56,891 nt of DNA from Paenibacillus humicus NBRC 102415 (lineage in GTDB: Bacteria > Bacillota > Bacilli > Paenibacillales > Paenibacillaceae), in assembly GCF_004000905.1 (NCBI RefSeq), contig NZ_BIMD01000036.1:1-56891 (forward strand), in the 5' to 3' direction. Both the position numbers and the translations under genes were made by a program. Numbering within the stretch: the stretch's first letter is position 1; the number at the start of each line of letters is the position of its first letter. Shown piece after piece: positions 35,334-45,301 of the stretch. Under the pieces are notes generated by a model that was not told where the DNA came from, made no database searches, and saw only the letters and a program-made list of their open reading frames with translations.

Positions 35334-37159
35334 CCGATTCTCCTTTCCAGCGGCAAGCGGAAGGCCACCCGGCATCCGCCCGCAGGCAAATTCTCATAGA
35401 CAAGGGAGGATTCGGCCCCGAAAAGCCGTATCAGCCTCTGATTCACGTTGTAGACGCCGAGGCCGTTGCCCCTCGGATCGGCGGTCTGCAAAGGGGCCGC
35501 GCCGAGCTTGGACAGCGCCGTCCTGTCGATGCCGCTGCCGTTGTCCTCCACGGCAATGGACAGGCAGCCCGGCTCCCGCCGAAGCGTCACCTTGACGATT
35601 CCGCCGCTTCTGACGCTGCGCAATCCGTGTTGGATGCTGTTCTCCACGAGCGGCTGCAGCGTCGAAGGCGGAATCTGGATTCCCGCCTCATCCGGACAGA
35701 CGTCGCATTCCAGCCTCATCTGGTCCCCGAAGCGAACCCGCAATATATTGAGGTAGATTCCAAGCTGCTCGAGCTCCTGCTCCAGCGGAATCAGCGGCGA
35801 TTGGGCGGTCCGCAGGCTCGCTCTCATGAATTGGGCCAGCTGATAGGTGAGCCCCTTGGCCGCTTCCGGCTGCGTGCGGATAAGCGTGACAATCGAATTC
35901 AGCGTGTTGAAGAGGAAATGGGGATGGATCTGCGCCTGCAGAGCACGCAGCTCCGCTTCCTTCGTCAGCACCTCCAGCTCTGCCGCCCGCGCCAGCGTCA
36001 GCTGGCTTGAGATCAGCCGGCTGAGTCCCGCGGCGAACTCCTCCTCCACCCTGCGGATGAGACGGCGGTTGCGGTAATACAGCTGCAGCATGCCGACCGT
36101 CCGCCCCGACTGCTGATAAGGAATCAGGATGACGGCGCCAGGCTCGCGGGCTGCGAGCCGCTTCAACCCGTCCTTGCGGAGGGAGCCCGGAATGACCGCT
36201 CTCCCGCGCTTCGATGCCAGCGCCCGCAAGGCGGATTCGTCCTCCTCCTGACGCAGCTCGGCGACGACCGTGCTCCCTGTGCGGACAGCCTGCACGCATA
36301 ACGGCGAGCCGGTCGGATGCAGCGGCTCGAACCTGCGGGAGCCGGAACCGGTGTAAGCAAGAATCGAAGCCGTATCCGCCACGGCGACGGCATCGGCCGG
36401 CAGCGCCAGCGCAAGCACGCGGGCAGCGGCAGACGCCCTCTCCACCGTGAGCTCCTGCTCCAGATGAGGCAGCACCGTTCCCGCAACGGCGAGCGCGCGC
36501 TGCGTCTCCAGCGCGCCTGACCGCTCCTGCTCCTTCAGCGCGACCTGGATCATCGCGACGAAGAGGGCGATGCCAAGGCTGCTCGACAGCACCATCGGCA
36601 TGCCGATGCTGTTGACGAGAGCGACCGCCTCGGGCGAGGAGGTCGTATAGATGAGGATGACGCCCATCTGCAGAATGGGTGCGAATACGCCGATGAAAAA
36701 GGCTTTTATCGGAGCGATGATCCTCTCTTCGTAGAAGAAACGGGCGACAAGTCCCGCCAGCAGGCCGATCAGCGGCGTGGAGACCAGGTAGGCGCCGCCA
36801 GCCAGCCCTCCGAGCGCCGCAGCATGCAGCCCGGCGATCAGCCCCGCTCCGGCGCCGACGTAGGCGCCGCCGAGCAGGCCGGCCAGCACGACCCCGATCA
36901 GAGCCGAGTGGGCCAGCAGCTGGCCGGGCTCAAGCCGGCTGATCCAGAAAGCGGCCTGCATGCCGTCCGTGCCGGCGACGACGCCGGAGTATGTGCCGGC
37001 AATGCCGATAAGTCCGAACATCAGCGTGAACAGCAGGCCTGTCCGGATTGTTACCGCTCGATCCAGCAGCATGCGGAAGAGCGGAAGCCGAGTCATGATG
37101 AACATGACGATCAGCAGCATGCCCATCCGCTCGATGAGCACCCGGGTATAGGGCTCCAT
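35330..37159 (-). CDS. LytS-family sensor histidine kinase
   Basis: A 609-residue membrane kinase. The N-terminal 5TM-LYT domain (about 5-185) contains the family's RIGLLFTLMFGLIGIAGTYSG-like segment and N-terminal helices. A GAF-like domain follows (about 215-355). The His_kinase domain has IHPHFLFNTLNS, and the HATPase domain has GNGLGVYNVNQRL. LytS-type kinases in Bacillales sense pyruvate or related metabolites. The start is set by GAAGGAG 7 nt before ATG; a longer upstream frame has no ribosome site. It is coupled to the LytTR regulator gene. Confidence 0.9.
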   Translation of the reverse strand: MEPYTRVLIERMGMLLIVMFIMTRLPLFRMLLDRAVTIRTGLLFTLMFGLIGIAGTYSGVVAGTDGMQAAFWISRLEPGQLLAHSALIGVVLAGLLGGAYVGAGAGLIAGLHAAALGGLAGGAYLVSTPLIGLLAGLVARFFYEERIIAPIKAFFIGVFAPILQMGVILIYTTSSPEAVALVNSIGMPMVLSSSLGIALFVAMIQVALKEQERSGALETQRALAVAGTVLPHLEQELTVERASAAARVLALALPADAVAVADTASILAYTGSGSRRFEPLHPTGSPLCVQAVRTGSTVVAELRQEEDESALRALASKRGRAVIPGSLRKDGLKRLAAREPGAVILIPYQQSGRTVGMLQLYYRNRRLIRRVEEEFAAGLSRLISSQLTLARAAELEVLTKEAELRALQAQIHPHFLFNTLNSIVTLIRTQPEAAKGLTYQLAQFMRASLRTAQSPLIPLEQELEQLGIYLNILRVRFGDQMRLECDVCPDEAGIQIPPSTLQPLVENSIQHGLRSVRSGGIVKVTLRREPGCLSIAVEDNGSGIDRTALSKLGAAPLQTADPRGNGLGVYNVNQRLIRLFGAESSLVYENLPAGGCRVAFRLPLERRIG

Positions 37160-37185
37160 GGCTCCACTCCTTCGCTCCGGCAAGT

Positions 37186-37200
37186 TTGACAGCGCTATCA
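37186..37200 (-). promoter_or_regulatory. cre-like CcpA site before lytS
   Basis: TTGACAGCGCTATCA matches the cre consensus with one mismatch and lies 27 bp before the kinase start codon. It suggests catabolite repression of the sensor pair. Confidence 0.5.
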
Positions 37201-37395
37201 AGAACAAAATGGGAGTTGAGTCCATTTTATCCCGCCCCGCAATTATTTGCCTAGTTATTTTGTGCATGGAGGTTGATGAACACAAAAAGTGGAATCCTAT
37301 CTATAGCAATCCGTGAGAAGCCGGAACGAAGCCGTTCAGGTACACTGTATTCATGAGCAAAAAATCATGAGCGAAAACGAGAGAGGATGAGCAGA

Positions 37396-37803
37396 ATGGC
37401 CAAGCTGTACCCTTACCTGCATTCGGAGGACGCGAGAGCGCAAGCGGAATTCTATACGGAGGCTCTTGGAGGCGAAATCCTGTCCGTCATGACTTACGGC
37501 GAGATGCCGGGCGCCAAGGACGAAAGCCTCAAGGACAAGGTGCTTCATCTGGCGCTCGTCGCCGCAGGCGTGACGATCTTCCTGTCGGACTCGTTCCGCC
37601 CCGTCCATCCCGGCACCAACCTCAATCTGTCGCTTGAATTTGCCGACGAGGAAGAGGCCCGCAAAGCCTTCGCCAATCTGGCGGAAGGCGGAACGATCGG
37701 ACATCCGCTGGAACCGGCTTTCTGGGGAACTCTTTTCGGTCAAGTGACGGACAAATACGGCGTTCTCTGGATGATTACGACCGAGGCCTCTCAGGCAGGC
37801 TGA
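37396..37803 (+). CDS. PhnB-like VOC protein
   Basis: A 135-residue VOC protein of the PhnB/3-demethylubiquinone-methyltransferase-like group (YPYLHSEDARAQAEFYTEALGG, FWGTLFGQVTDKYGVLWMI). GAGAGG lies nine bases before the ATG at 37396; an in-frame ATG at 37387 directly abuts it. The substrate is unknown. Confidence 0.85.
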   Translation: MAKLYPYLHSEDARAQAEFYTEALGGEILSVMTYGEMPGAKDESLKDKVLHLALVAAGVTIFLSDSFRPVHPGTNLNLSLEFADEEEARKAFANLAEGGTIGHPLEPAFWGTLFGQVTDKYGVLWMITTEASQAG

Positions 37804-37827
37804 TCCATGCAGAGCTTTTTTCTCCCT

Positions 37828-37857
37828 TAAAAAGCCCGGGATCCCCCCGGGCTTTTT
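37828..37857. terminator. Bidirectional terminator
   Basis: AAAAAGCCCGGG pairs with CCCGGGCTTTTT around a short loop, between the convergent VOC and YjbR genes. Confidence 0.85.
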
Positions 37858-37933
37858 CCGCTTGTGTCGGCCTATTGATTCTATGGATCGATTGCGAGGC
37901 TCCTATAAGCGAGGCTCCTATGAGGCCGGGTAG

Positions 37934-38329
37934 TCAGCTTTCCCGCCCGCCGCCCGGCATGTCCCGCTTCATGCTTCCGGCGAGCTCCGCCCGCACCCGC
38001 TTGGGGAGCTTGGCCACCACGAGCTGATAGCTTTCCTGCAGCATCTGCCGGACGGTATCGCCGGGAACTTTTCCATTGAGCACGACCGTGTTCCAGTGCC
38101 GCTTGTTCATATGGTATCCCGGAAGCACCGCATCCGGGTAGCTTTCCCGCTGCAGCCAGGCTTCTTCCGGATCGGTCTTCAGGTTCACGCTCTCCCATTC
38201 GGCATGCCGTCCGAAGAGGGCGAACATCTTGTCCTTCACGTACAGCACCTGCATATCAGGGTCGAAAGGGGTTTTCACGCTGGCTCCCGGGTAGCCGAGG
38301 CCAAGCTCGATCAGCTTTTCATGGTTCAT
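37934..38329 (-). CDS. MmcQ/YjbR-family protein
   Basis: A 131-residue protein of the MmcQ/YjbR fold (GYPGASVKTPFDPDMQVLYV, MFALFGRH, SVNLKTDPEEAWLQRE, GYHMNKRHWNTV). Members are small, possibly nucleic-acid-binding proteins of unclear role. The gene follows a convergent VOC gene. Confidence 0.85.
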   Translation of the reverse strand: MNHEKLIELGLGYPGASVKTPFDPDMQVLYVKDKMFALFGRHAEWESVNLKTDPEEAWLQRESYPDAVLPGYHMNKRHWNTVVLNGKVPGDTVRQMLQESYQLVVAKLPKRVRAELAGSMKRDMPGGGRES

Positions 38330-38632
38330 TGCGTTTTCCTCCCCTGTCCAGTCGTTCTCGCGTTCATTCCCCTACGGTGGCTTCCGCCTCGATCTGTATC
38401 AGAAGCCGCGGATCGATCAGCGCCTCACGACAACCATCGCCGCAGCCGGCTGCACGTTCCGGAAGAACTCCCCGTAGGCCGTTTGCTTCATTATACGCGC
38501 AGCCATGCTCCGCTCCAATCCCAGCGCCGGGTTAGCCCGGACTGCGCGGCGTGGCATGCCCGCCGTTGCCGCTGAGCACCGGAGTCCCCGGAGCTCCTGG
38601 GCGGAAGCAGCGCCCTCGGCTGGCCTCGGAAC
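38330..38632. other. Intergenic region with a decayed copy of a downstream Fn3 linker
   Basis: The segment 38553-38625 is about 80% identical to 39234-39307 inside the large secreted-protein gene, the part encoding [20 protein letters not shown]. Adjacent sequence down to about 38470 may be the degraded remainder of the same ChiA_N-like module. No intact gene is present. Confidence 0.6.
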
Positions 38633-38656
38633 AAAAAAAGATCCCCGGAGGGATCT
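38633..38656 (-). terminator. Terminator of the large secreted-protein gene
   Basis: AGATCC pairs with GGATCT around a 6-nt loop, followed by seven U residues on the minus strand, 43 bp past the stop codon. Confidence 0.7.
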
Positions 38657-38698
38657 GGAGAAATCCTGTTGCATGAGAAGCCGGCCGAAGCGGCATCT

Positions 38699-41600
38699 TC
38701 ACCTGTTGACCGTTACGGTAATCGTCTCGCTGGAAGCGGCTCCCGCTGCGTTGACGAACTCCGCCCGGTACACATATGTGCCTTTGGGACGTCCGGAAAT
38801 GTCCGTGAAGGCCGACTGGGCCGCCGGCGTAGCCGCTTTCAGCGCCTGGGCATCGATCAGCGTGCCGTTCTCATACAGGCGGTACTCGGCTGCGTTCGTT
38901 CCCCACCACATGTTGGCGGTCACACGGTAGATTCCGTCGCCGTCCCAGTTGTCATGGGAGAGCACCGGCTTGCCGGGATTCGCGTCGGTCACCTGGACGG
39001 TCAGCGGAGCGCTGCGCGCCGTTCCCTTGGCATTGATCAGCTCGGCCGTATAGACATACGTGCCGTTGGACTTGCCGGCAATTTCCGTCGCCGCCGTCTG
39101 GGCGGATGGGGATGCATCCGTCAGCACGACAGTCCGGATCAGCTTGCCGTTCTCGTACAGCTTGTAAATGCTGCCGTTGTTGCCCCACCACATGTTCATC
39201 GTCACCTTGTAGCTGCCGTCGCGCAGCCCGTTGACATGCCCGTTGTTGTCGCTGAGCACGGGCGTTCCGGGTACTCCCTTGGCGGAAGCGGCGCCCTCGG
39301 TCACGTTGAAGGCGGTCGTCTGCTCCGCCGTATTGCCGGCGGCGTCCTTCACGATATAACGTACGGAATGCGCGCCAAGACCCAGATCGGCAGCGAGCAG
39401 CGGCGTCCCGCTGGCGAGCGCTTGTCCGTCCAGCAGCAGCTCGGAGGAGACGATGCCGGAGAGGGCATCCGAAGCCTGCAGCTCGAACTTCAGCGTATCC
39501 GTGAAGGCCGCATCGGCGACAGGGCCTCCCGATTGCGTCAGAACGGCGCTCGGCACGGTCTTGTCGAGGCGTACGGCCAGCTCTTGAGCCGCTTCCCTGT
39601 TGCCGGCGGCGTCGATGGAATAATAACGCAGTGTATTCGTGCCTTCGCTCGACAGAAAAACTGGAGCCGAATAGGTCGTCTCAGCGCCTCCGTTGAGGCT
39701 GTACAACGTCTTCAGGCTGCCGGGCCGGTCGTCCGCCGCTTCGAGAACGACCGTCACGTCTCCCTGATGCCAGCCTGCGGCATTGGGCTCGGCGGACAGC
39801 GAAGCCGTCGTCGCCGGCGCGGCCGTATCGGCCGGCAGGGCGATATCCTGAGGCCCGCGCAGCTTCAGCTGGTAGCTGCCCTTGAACACGGAGGAGATGC
39901 CCTGCAGCAGCACGCGGTCACCCTCATGGTACGGGAAGCTGTCCTGGCTCAGGCCGGTCCGGACATCAGCCCGCACGCGTACGGAAGCTCCGTCCTTCAC
40001 GGCATCGAATTCAAACGAGCCCGTAGGGGCGGCGGCCGCCAGATTGGCGATTGTCGCTTCGCCGACAGCGATCAGAGTGCCCTGGTTGGCTGCCGTCACG
40101 GTGTCGGCCGCGGCGGCCGAAGGCAGCTCCTGCGTTCCTGTCTTTACGATGGAGTCGGGGTTGATCAGCTCCAGCTCGCTGTTGTAGACGGCCGTCTCCG
40201 CCGTCAGCTCCACGACGTCGCCGGCGTGAAAGCCGGGCTCGCTCTGGAACACGTAAATGCCTGCCGTCCCATCCTGCAAGTAGAAGGATTCTCCGCCGCC
40301 GTATATGCCCGGCTCGCTGACGATGACGCCTTCAACGGAAACGACGCTGCCGGATGGCAGCGTCCTTGCGTCCGACAGCGTTACTTTGGCCGGCTTGGGA
40401 GTCGGCGTAGCGGTCGGGGTCGGCGTCTTGGTCGGAGCCGGCGTCGCTGTCGGCGCCGGAGTCGGCGTCGGCAGCGGCTCGGGCTGGACATTCCCGAGCG
40501 TGACCGCGACGGTCTTGAGATTGGTGCTGTTCTGGCGCAAGCGCAGATTCGCCGCTCCTGTGGAGCCGGACTTGATGCGGACGCTGAGCACCTTGGTGGC
40601 GCTGCCCGCGCTGTCCGTCGTCAGGCTGAACGCGGAGCTGTATGCATACGCGCTCGGCCAGGTCCCGTCATCGTTCTGCACCTGGGCGATCTGCGTGCCG
40701 CTGGCCGTCAGATAGATGCCCAGCGAATAACCGCTTAACGTGCTGCTCGGCGTCAGGCCGCTAGCGTTCACGCGGATCTGGAATTCGCTGCCGTTGTTTG
40801 GAAGCGTCGCCTGCGAGACGAAGTCGTAGCCGACCGTGCCGGGCGCCGGAGTAGGCGTAGGCGTCGTGCTCGGCGTCGGTGTCGGGGATACGGTCGACGT
40901 CGGCGTCGGCGTCGGGCTGCTCTTCACCCCGTAGGACCCTGCGCGGAACGTGGTGGAATCATACCATTTGTAGCCGGCGTTCGGAGCTGCCCATGGCTCG
41001 GCCTGCGGCTCCGTGGAGGTCGCCGGATTCTCGATGGCGAGCAGCGGCGTCGGGCTGTCCAGCTTCAGGCCGGATACCTGGGACAAGCTCGTATAGCTTT
41101 CGGAAGCGGCAAGCCAGTTCACGAGGTTGACGAGCAGCTTGCCGTCATCCACTTCCTTGAAGCCGTCGTAGGTCGTTTTCTTCGCTCCGGTATCCTCTCT
41201 CAGATACTTCGGCGTCGCATCCTCGACCGGCGAAGAGTCGCCGATGAACGCGGCTTTGCCCGCGCCTTTTTTGGAGACGGCCACATATGGGCCTTCTTCG
41301 ATGCCTCCGCCGTTGTAGACGCCCTGGTCGACGGCGCTGCCCCACTTGGCGCTCGTTTTGGGCAGATAGACGATGCCTTTGGCTTTCTCCGGGTCAATGA
41401 TCGCCAGCGTGGAGCCGGCATGCATCGCTACCGAGGATACTCCTTGGGTGATTCCGAACGCCTGGTCCGGCGCCACGATATTGTTCGCGTTGATATCTCC
41501 GAGCGCGTTGTAGCGGAAGCGCACGCCGAAGTTGTCCGCCAGCCAGTCGGAGCTCTGAACGCCCTGCATGGCCGGAGATGCGGCTTCCTCTGCGCTCATC

Positions 41601-42133
41601 CCCTTCGCAGGGTTGTCCCATGCTCCGCGGCGGTAGCCGTTGAACGATTCGCTGCCGTCCCAGCGGTTCTTGTTGCGGTCGGCATTGTAGTGGTCGCCGA
41701 TGAAGAAGATGCTGCCGCCGTTCTGGACGTACTGGGCCATGGCCGCCTGCTCGCTCGTTTTGAACGGAACGTTGGCCTCGGCGGTAACAAAGACGTTATA
41801 AGGGCTTAAATCCGCCAGGGTAATCGGGGGGGACTTGCGGAGCTCCTGGACATCGAAGCCGGCTGTCGCGAGCGCGTTGCCGAAGTCCGAGAAGCCTCCG
41901 TCGATGACCCAGTCCGCCGCGCCGGCCGTCTGGGCATGCGTATTGTCGAACAAGACCTTCTTCCCTGCATTGCCGTTGACGACCTTGGCCTTGATGAACG
42001 GCGCTGGATCCGCGGGTCCCTCGGCATGCGCCTGGCCCCCGCCCCAAGCCGTCAGCTGGGTCGGCACCAGCACAGCGGCGGCAATCGCCGCATGCAGCAA
42101 TCTTCTCTTCCATACCGAATTCGTCCTCATCAT
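38699..42133 (-). CDS. Large secreted multidomain protein with ChiA_N-like repeats
   Basis: An 1144-residue exported protein of unknown activity. A signal peptide ends near residue 37 (AHA). Residues about 50-345 look like a DUF4350/glutamine-amidotransferase-like fold ([30 protein letters not shown]). Two Thr-Pro linkers (about 410-432 and 557-590) flank a beta-sandwich domain. Next come an OB-fold like that of YhcR-type nucleases ([19 protein letters not shown]), an OmpL47-like and Ig-like part (about 745-930), and two repeats of the ChiA N-terminal Fn3 type ([34 protein letters not shown]). No catalytic residues can be named. A polysaccharide or nucleic-acid target is inferred only. Confidence 0.85.
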   Translation of the reverse strand: MMRTNSVWKRRLLHAAIAAAVLVPTQLTAWGGGQAHAEGPADPAPFIKAKVVNGNAGKKVLFDNTHAQTAGAADWVIDGGFSDFGNALATAGFDVQELRKSPPITLADLSPYNVFVTAEANVPFKTSEQAAMAQYVQNGGSIFFIGDHYNADRNKNRWDGSESFNGYRRGAWDNPAKGMSAEEAASPAMQGVQSSDWLADNFGVRFRYNALGDINANNIVAPDQAFGITQGVSSVAMHAGSTLAIIDPEKAKGIVYLPKTSAKWGSAVDQGVYNGGGIEEGPYVAVSKKGAGKAAFIGDSSPVEDATPKYLREDTGAKKTTYDGFKEVDDGKLLVNLVNWLAASESYTSLSQVSGLKLDSPTPLLAIENPATSTEPQAEPWAAPNAGYKWYDSTTFRAGSYGVKSSPTPTPTSTVSPTPTPSTTPTPTPAPGTVGYDFVSQATLPNNGSEFQIRVNASGLTPSSTLSGYSLGIYLTASGTQIAQVQNDDGTWPSAYAYSSAFSLTTDSAGSATKVLSVRIKSGSTGAANLRLRQNSTNLKTVAVTLGNVQPEPLPTPTPAPTATPAPTKTPTPTATPTPKPAKVTLSDARTLPSGSVVSVEGVIVSEPGIYGGGESFYLQDGTAGIYVFQSEPGFHAGDVVELTAETAVYNSELELINPDSIVKTGTQELPSAAAADTVTAANQGTLIAVGEATIANLAAAAPTGSFEFDAVKDGASVRVRADVRTGLSQDSFPYHEGDRVLLQGISSVFKGSYQLKLRGPQDIALPADTAAPATTASLSAEPNAAGWHQGDVTVVLEAADDRPGSLKTLYSLNGGAETTYSAPVFLSSEGTNTLRYYSIDAAGNREAAQELAVRLDKTVPSAVLTQSGGPVADAAFTDTLKFELQASDALSGIVSSELLLDGQALASGTPLLAADLGLGAHSVRYIVKDAAGNTAEQTTAFNVTEGAASAKGVPGTPVLSDNNGHVNGLRDGSYKVTMNMWWGNNGSIYKLYENGKLIRTVVLTDASPSAQTAATEIAGKSNGTYVYTAELINAKGTARSAPLTVQVTDANPGKPVLSHDNWDGDGIYRVTANMWWGTNAAEYRLYENGTLIDAQALKAATPAAQSAFTDISGRPKGTYVYRAEFVNAAGAASSETITVTVNR

Positions 42134-42316
42134 TATCCCCTTTCCGGTTGAGCCGGAATATCCTGTTAATCTCCCGGCAGAAATAGAATATATCAGGAAA
42201 ATGTTTTCGGATAGTCATTTGTCAGCTAAATTTTATTGTTACTCAGATAAATTTCTGTAAACATTTGAATAAGCATCGGTTTGCATGGCTCCATTTTCAC
42301 CTTTATTGCGGACAGC

Positions 42317-42340
42317 AAAAAAACCGCTCTCCCGAGCGGT
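42317..42340 (-). terminator. Terminator of VOC gene
   Basis: ACCGCTC pairs with GAGCGGT around TCCC, followed by seven U residues on the minus strand. The remaining 42134-42316 stretch is AT-rich and probably holds the promoter of the large secreted-protein gene. Confidence 0.8.
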
Positions 42341-42439
42341 CCAGGCGTCCAGCGCAAATTTCATGAAGCGCAAACCAGACCCAGTCTCCCTGATCAGACC
42401 CAGTTGTGCCAAATCAGACGCCGGCTCGCCTCGCCTCCG

Positions 42440-42826
42440 TCAGTCCGGGGCCACGACCTCGACCTTGATCCGGTCCGGGTCCTCGCAGAACAAGGCGTAA
42501 TGCCCTTCTCCTCCGCCATAAGGATAGCGGTCTGAATAGAGCATGACCGTCCCCCGGGAAGCCAGTTCTGCCGCAAGGCGGTCGACCTGTTCGCGGGACG
42601 AGGCGTGGAAGGCCACATGGTTTATTCCTACCTTGCGCCTGTGGTAGGCCGGGTCGCGGTGCTTCTCCTCCACCTGCACCAGAACGAGGTAGAACCTGTC
42701 TTTTTTCCAGCTTCGTCCCTGCTTCCAGCGCTGATAGGGCTCGTAGCCCAGCTCTCCAAGCAGCCAGCCCCAAAATCCGGCCGAAGCCTCCAAATCGGAT
42801 ACATACAATTCCAAGTGATGCAGCAT
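42440..42826 (-). CDS. VOC-family (glyoxalase-like) protein
   Basis: A 128-residue single-domain VOC protein. Likely ligand positions are MLHHLELYVSD, VGINHVAFHAS and DPDRIKVEVV. It resembles fosfomycin-resistance-like and glyoxalase proteins only at fold level. Good context for a specific substrate is lacking. Confidence 0.85.
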   Translation of the reverse strand: MLHHLELYVSDLEASAGFWGWLLGELGYEPYQRWKQGRSWKKDRFYLVLVQVEEKHRDPAYHRRKVGINHVAFHASSREQVDRLAAELASRGTVMLYSDRYPYGGGEGHYALFCEDPDRIKVEVVAPD

Positions 42827-43083
42827 GGTCTCTCCCGGCTTTCTAGTAGGATTGGATAGGATCTGCCATGTCGGCCAAAGAGCCTGCCCTCATGACGCCG
42901 AATGCAAAAAAAGGCCGGCCGTCGCAGCCATGCCGGCATCCTGCTTGGAACGGCAAGGCCGGGCAACGCACCCGCAGCCGGACCCCACGGATTGCCGCCT
43001 GCGGAATCATAGCAATCCATGAGAAACAGCACCCTGGCAAAGAAGATATACTACAGTCAAATCCACTGATGAGGTGATCAAAG

Positions 43084-43524
43084 ATGTCTCTTGCATCGAG
43101 CATGATCTTTGTCAATCTTCCCGTAAAGGACCTGGACAAGTCAATGGCATTCTTCCGTGAAGTCGGCTTCGCCTTCAACCTGGACATGACGAACAGCGAC
43201 GCCGCCTGCATGATCGTAAGCGAGCAGATTTTCGTCATGCTGCTGACGGAGCCCTTCTTCGCCAAGTTCGTCAACAAAGAGATCGCGGATGCTTCCCGCA
43301 CCGCAGAGGCGATCATCTCCATTACGGCGGACAGCCGGGCCAAGGTGGACGAGATCTACGAGACCGCCCTGAAAGCCGGCGCCAAAGCGACGGTCGATGC
43401 CTCCGATCACGGCTTCATGTATACCCGAAGCTTCGAGGATGTCGACGGCCATCTATGGGAAGTATTCCATATGGATATGGCCGCCATGGCTGAGCAGGGC
43501 CAGCAAGCCGAGCCGACTGCCTAA
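43084..43524 (+). CDS. VOC-family protein
   Basis: A 146-residue VOC protein of the YaeR/lactoylglutathione-lyase-like extradiol group (MIFVNLPVKDLDKSMAFFREVGF, DVDGHLWEVFHMD). GAGGTG lies 9 nt before ATG. Two of the usual metal ligands are replaced, so it may be non-catalytic. Bidirectional terminator downstream. Confidence 0.85.
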   Translation: MSLASSMIFVNLPVKDLDKSMAFFREVGFAFNLDMTNSDAACMIVSEQIFVMLLTEPFFAKFVNKEIADASRTAEAIISITADSRAKVDEIYETALKAGAKATVDASDHGFMYTRSFEDVDGHLWEVFHMDMAAMAEQGQQAEPTA

Positions 43525-43612
43525 GCGAAGCATGGACCGCTGCTTGGAAAAAAGCATGCTGCAGGAATTTCAAACGAAAAATGATCAAGCTTTCTCTTCT
43601 CCGCATAAATAA

Positions 43613-43654
43613 AAAAGACGGTCCGGGACGTTCTCTTTTCCCGGGTCGTCTTTT
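43613..43654. terminator. Bidirectional terminator
   Basis: AAAAGACG pairs with CGTCTTTT, continued by an inner TCCCGG/CCGGGA stem, between convergent genes. Confidence 0.85.
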
Positions 43655-43664
43655 CTGCGTTTGA

Positions 43665-43952
43665 CTAAATGGATTGAATCGAATCCCGTTCCTCCAGCAC
43701 CGGCCGGTATGCTTCCAGAACCGTCTTCGCTTCCTCTTCAGCTCCGAGCTTCATCGATTCGTCCAGGGCGTGAGCCAGCTCCATCTGCAGCTTGGCCACC
43801 TTGGTTACCCTTTGCGCTTCAAGCAGCTCAAGCAGATCCGGCATGATGTCCTCCGCCGTCACCGGCTCCGGCTTCCTGCCCAGCCTCTTCAGCCATAGGC
43901 TTCGGCCGTCGGTCATCAGAATACTATCGTCCAATAGTCTGTATTCACGCAT
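43665..43952 (-). CDS. Small hypothetical protein
   Basis: A 95-residue soluble protein (MREYRLLDDSILMTDGRSLW) that is mainly helical after residue 30 and has no cysteine pair or membrane segment. GAGGAGG lies 9 nt before ATG. No family recognised. Confidence 0.65.
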   Translation of the reverse strand: MREYRLLDDSILMTDGRSLWLKRLGRKPEPVTAEDIMPDLLELLEAQRVTKVAKLQMELAHALDESMKLGAEEEAKTVLEAYRPVLEERDSIQSI

Positions 43953-44241
43953 CGCTGCTCGCCTCCTCTTTCTTCTTACCCATCCAACGACCGGTTTGCC
44001 GCAAAGGTTCCTATATTTTTCTATTTTTCCATTCTAAAGGCTGGATTCCCTCTTTCTCGTCTCATTTCCGTCTCATTTTCTTTTCTTTCTGCCGATCATT
44101 CCCTTTTCCGGCTCTCAGCCAAGCAAGAAAACACCCCCTCGCCGCAGTCATCGGCTTCACACTTAAGGTTCGTATCCTTTGTCTAGGGGGGCTTCTTGAT
44201 TCCCATACGGCTTTAGGAAAAAGCTGGTTGTCGAGGATCCT

Positions 44242-45006
44242 TTACAAATGAGATCCGCCGCTTGCATCGATCCATTGACCGGTTACCCAACGGCTGTCCG
44301 ATGAGGCGAGAAAGGCGGCGATATCCGCCACATCCTCCGGCTCCCCCCATCTGTTGAAGGTGGAGAGGCCCGCGGCGGATTTCTGTCCGAGGGGATCCTG
44401 CAAAGTGCCCGCATTCATTTCCGTATTTATAATGCCCGGCTGGATAGCGTTCACCGTAATATTGCGATGCCCCAGCTGCTTGGCCAAGACGCGGGTAAGC
44501 GTGTCGACTGCGCCCTTGGATACGCTGTAGGTGAAAACACTGGGAGAGGCTGCGCGTGTAACAAATGAAGAGAGATTGATGATGCGTCCTCCGTCTTTCA
44601 GGCGCAGCAATGCTTGCTGAGTCACAAACAGCGGAGCTTTGACATTGATGTTCATGACTTCATCAAACGATTGCTCCGTCGTTTCGTCTAGGGATACCAT
44701 CTGGCCGATACCCGCATTATTGACAAGAATATCAAACCGATTATCGCCCGTACGTTTCCGCAGGGCCTCATCCGATTTCGCAAATAAGCCGTGAATGCCG
44801 TCAAGGGTGCTTAAGTCGGCGCCGATCGTAAATGCTTCGCCTGCATTTTGTACAATCTTATCCACGACTTCCTCCGCTTCATTGCGCCTCCTGCCGTAAT
44901 GCACGGCAATGATTGCGCCCTCCTGCGCCAGACGCAACGCGATGCCGCGGCCGATTCCCCTGCTTGCGCCGGTTACCAAAGCGATCTTTCCTCTCAACCT
45001 GCTCAT
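44242..45006 (-). CDS. Short-chain dehydrogenase/reductase
   Basis: A 254-residue classical SDR. The cofactor loop is TGASRGIGRG, NNAG is in ILVNNAGIG, and the catalytic Ser/Tyr/Lys are in NLSSFVTRAAS and YSVSKGAVD. An Arg/basic cluster after the second strand (HYGRRRNEAEE) favours NADP(H). It is similar to 3-oxoacyl-ACP-reductase-like stress SDRs. Codon use is AT-richer than its neighbours, a possible sign of transfer. Confidence 0.9.
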   Translation of the reverse strand: MSRLRGKIALVTGASRGIGRGIALRLAQEGAIIAVHYGRRRNEAEEVVDKIVQNAGEAFTIGADLSTLDGIHGLFAKSDEALRKRTGDNRFDILVNNAGIGQMVSLDETTEQSFDEVMNINVKAPLFVTQQALLRLKDGGRIINLSSFVTRAASPSVFTYSVSKGAVDTLTRVLAKQLGHRNITVNAIQPGIINTEMNAGTLQDPLGQKSAAGLSTFNRWGEPEDVADIAAFLASSDSRWVTGQWIDASGGSHL

Positions 45007-45128
45007 GCTTTCATCTCCTTATTTGGCTTGCCTGTTAAGTTATATCAGAGCGTAACGATTGCAATGTTGCTCTTTCATTCGGAAACAGCCTCAGCCGGTG
45101 CAGGGTCGCAACGCATAGTCTTAAACTA

Positions 45129-45158
45129 AAAATGAGCACCCGTTAGGGCACTCATTTT
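45129..45158. terminator. Hairpin with flanking A/T runs
   Basis: AAAATGAG pairs with CTCATTTT and an inner CCC/GGG stem closes a GTTA loop. No annotated gene ends here on the plus strand; it may be a leftover of a lost gene. The rest of 45007-45301 holds nothing recognisable. Confidence 0.5.
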
Positions 45159-45301
45159 GGTGGAGCCGTCTTGTTTCAACCTATCCCTGAAGACGTCGAT
45201 TGGTTAAATCCGCTGCTCCATCGCTTCGGTCGACGGGGGGCAAATTCAGCTTCTGGATCTGCGTGATTTTGCGTCATTTGAGCCTTGAGTTTCATGGCTA
45301 G

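Noticed and set aside
45170-45300. Possible transposase remnant between the SDR and ABC genes
   Set aside because: Short coding-like stretches (FQPIPEDVDWLNPLLHRF) are visible but no transposase motif or terminal repeats support it.
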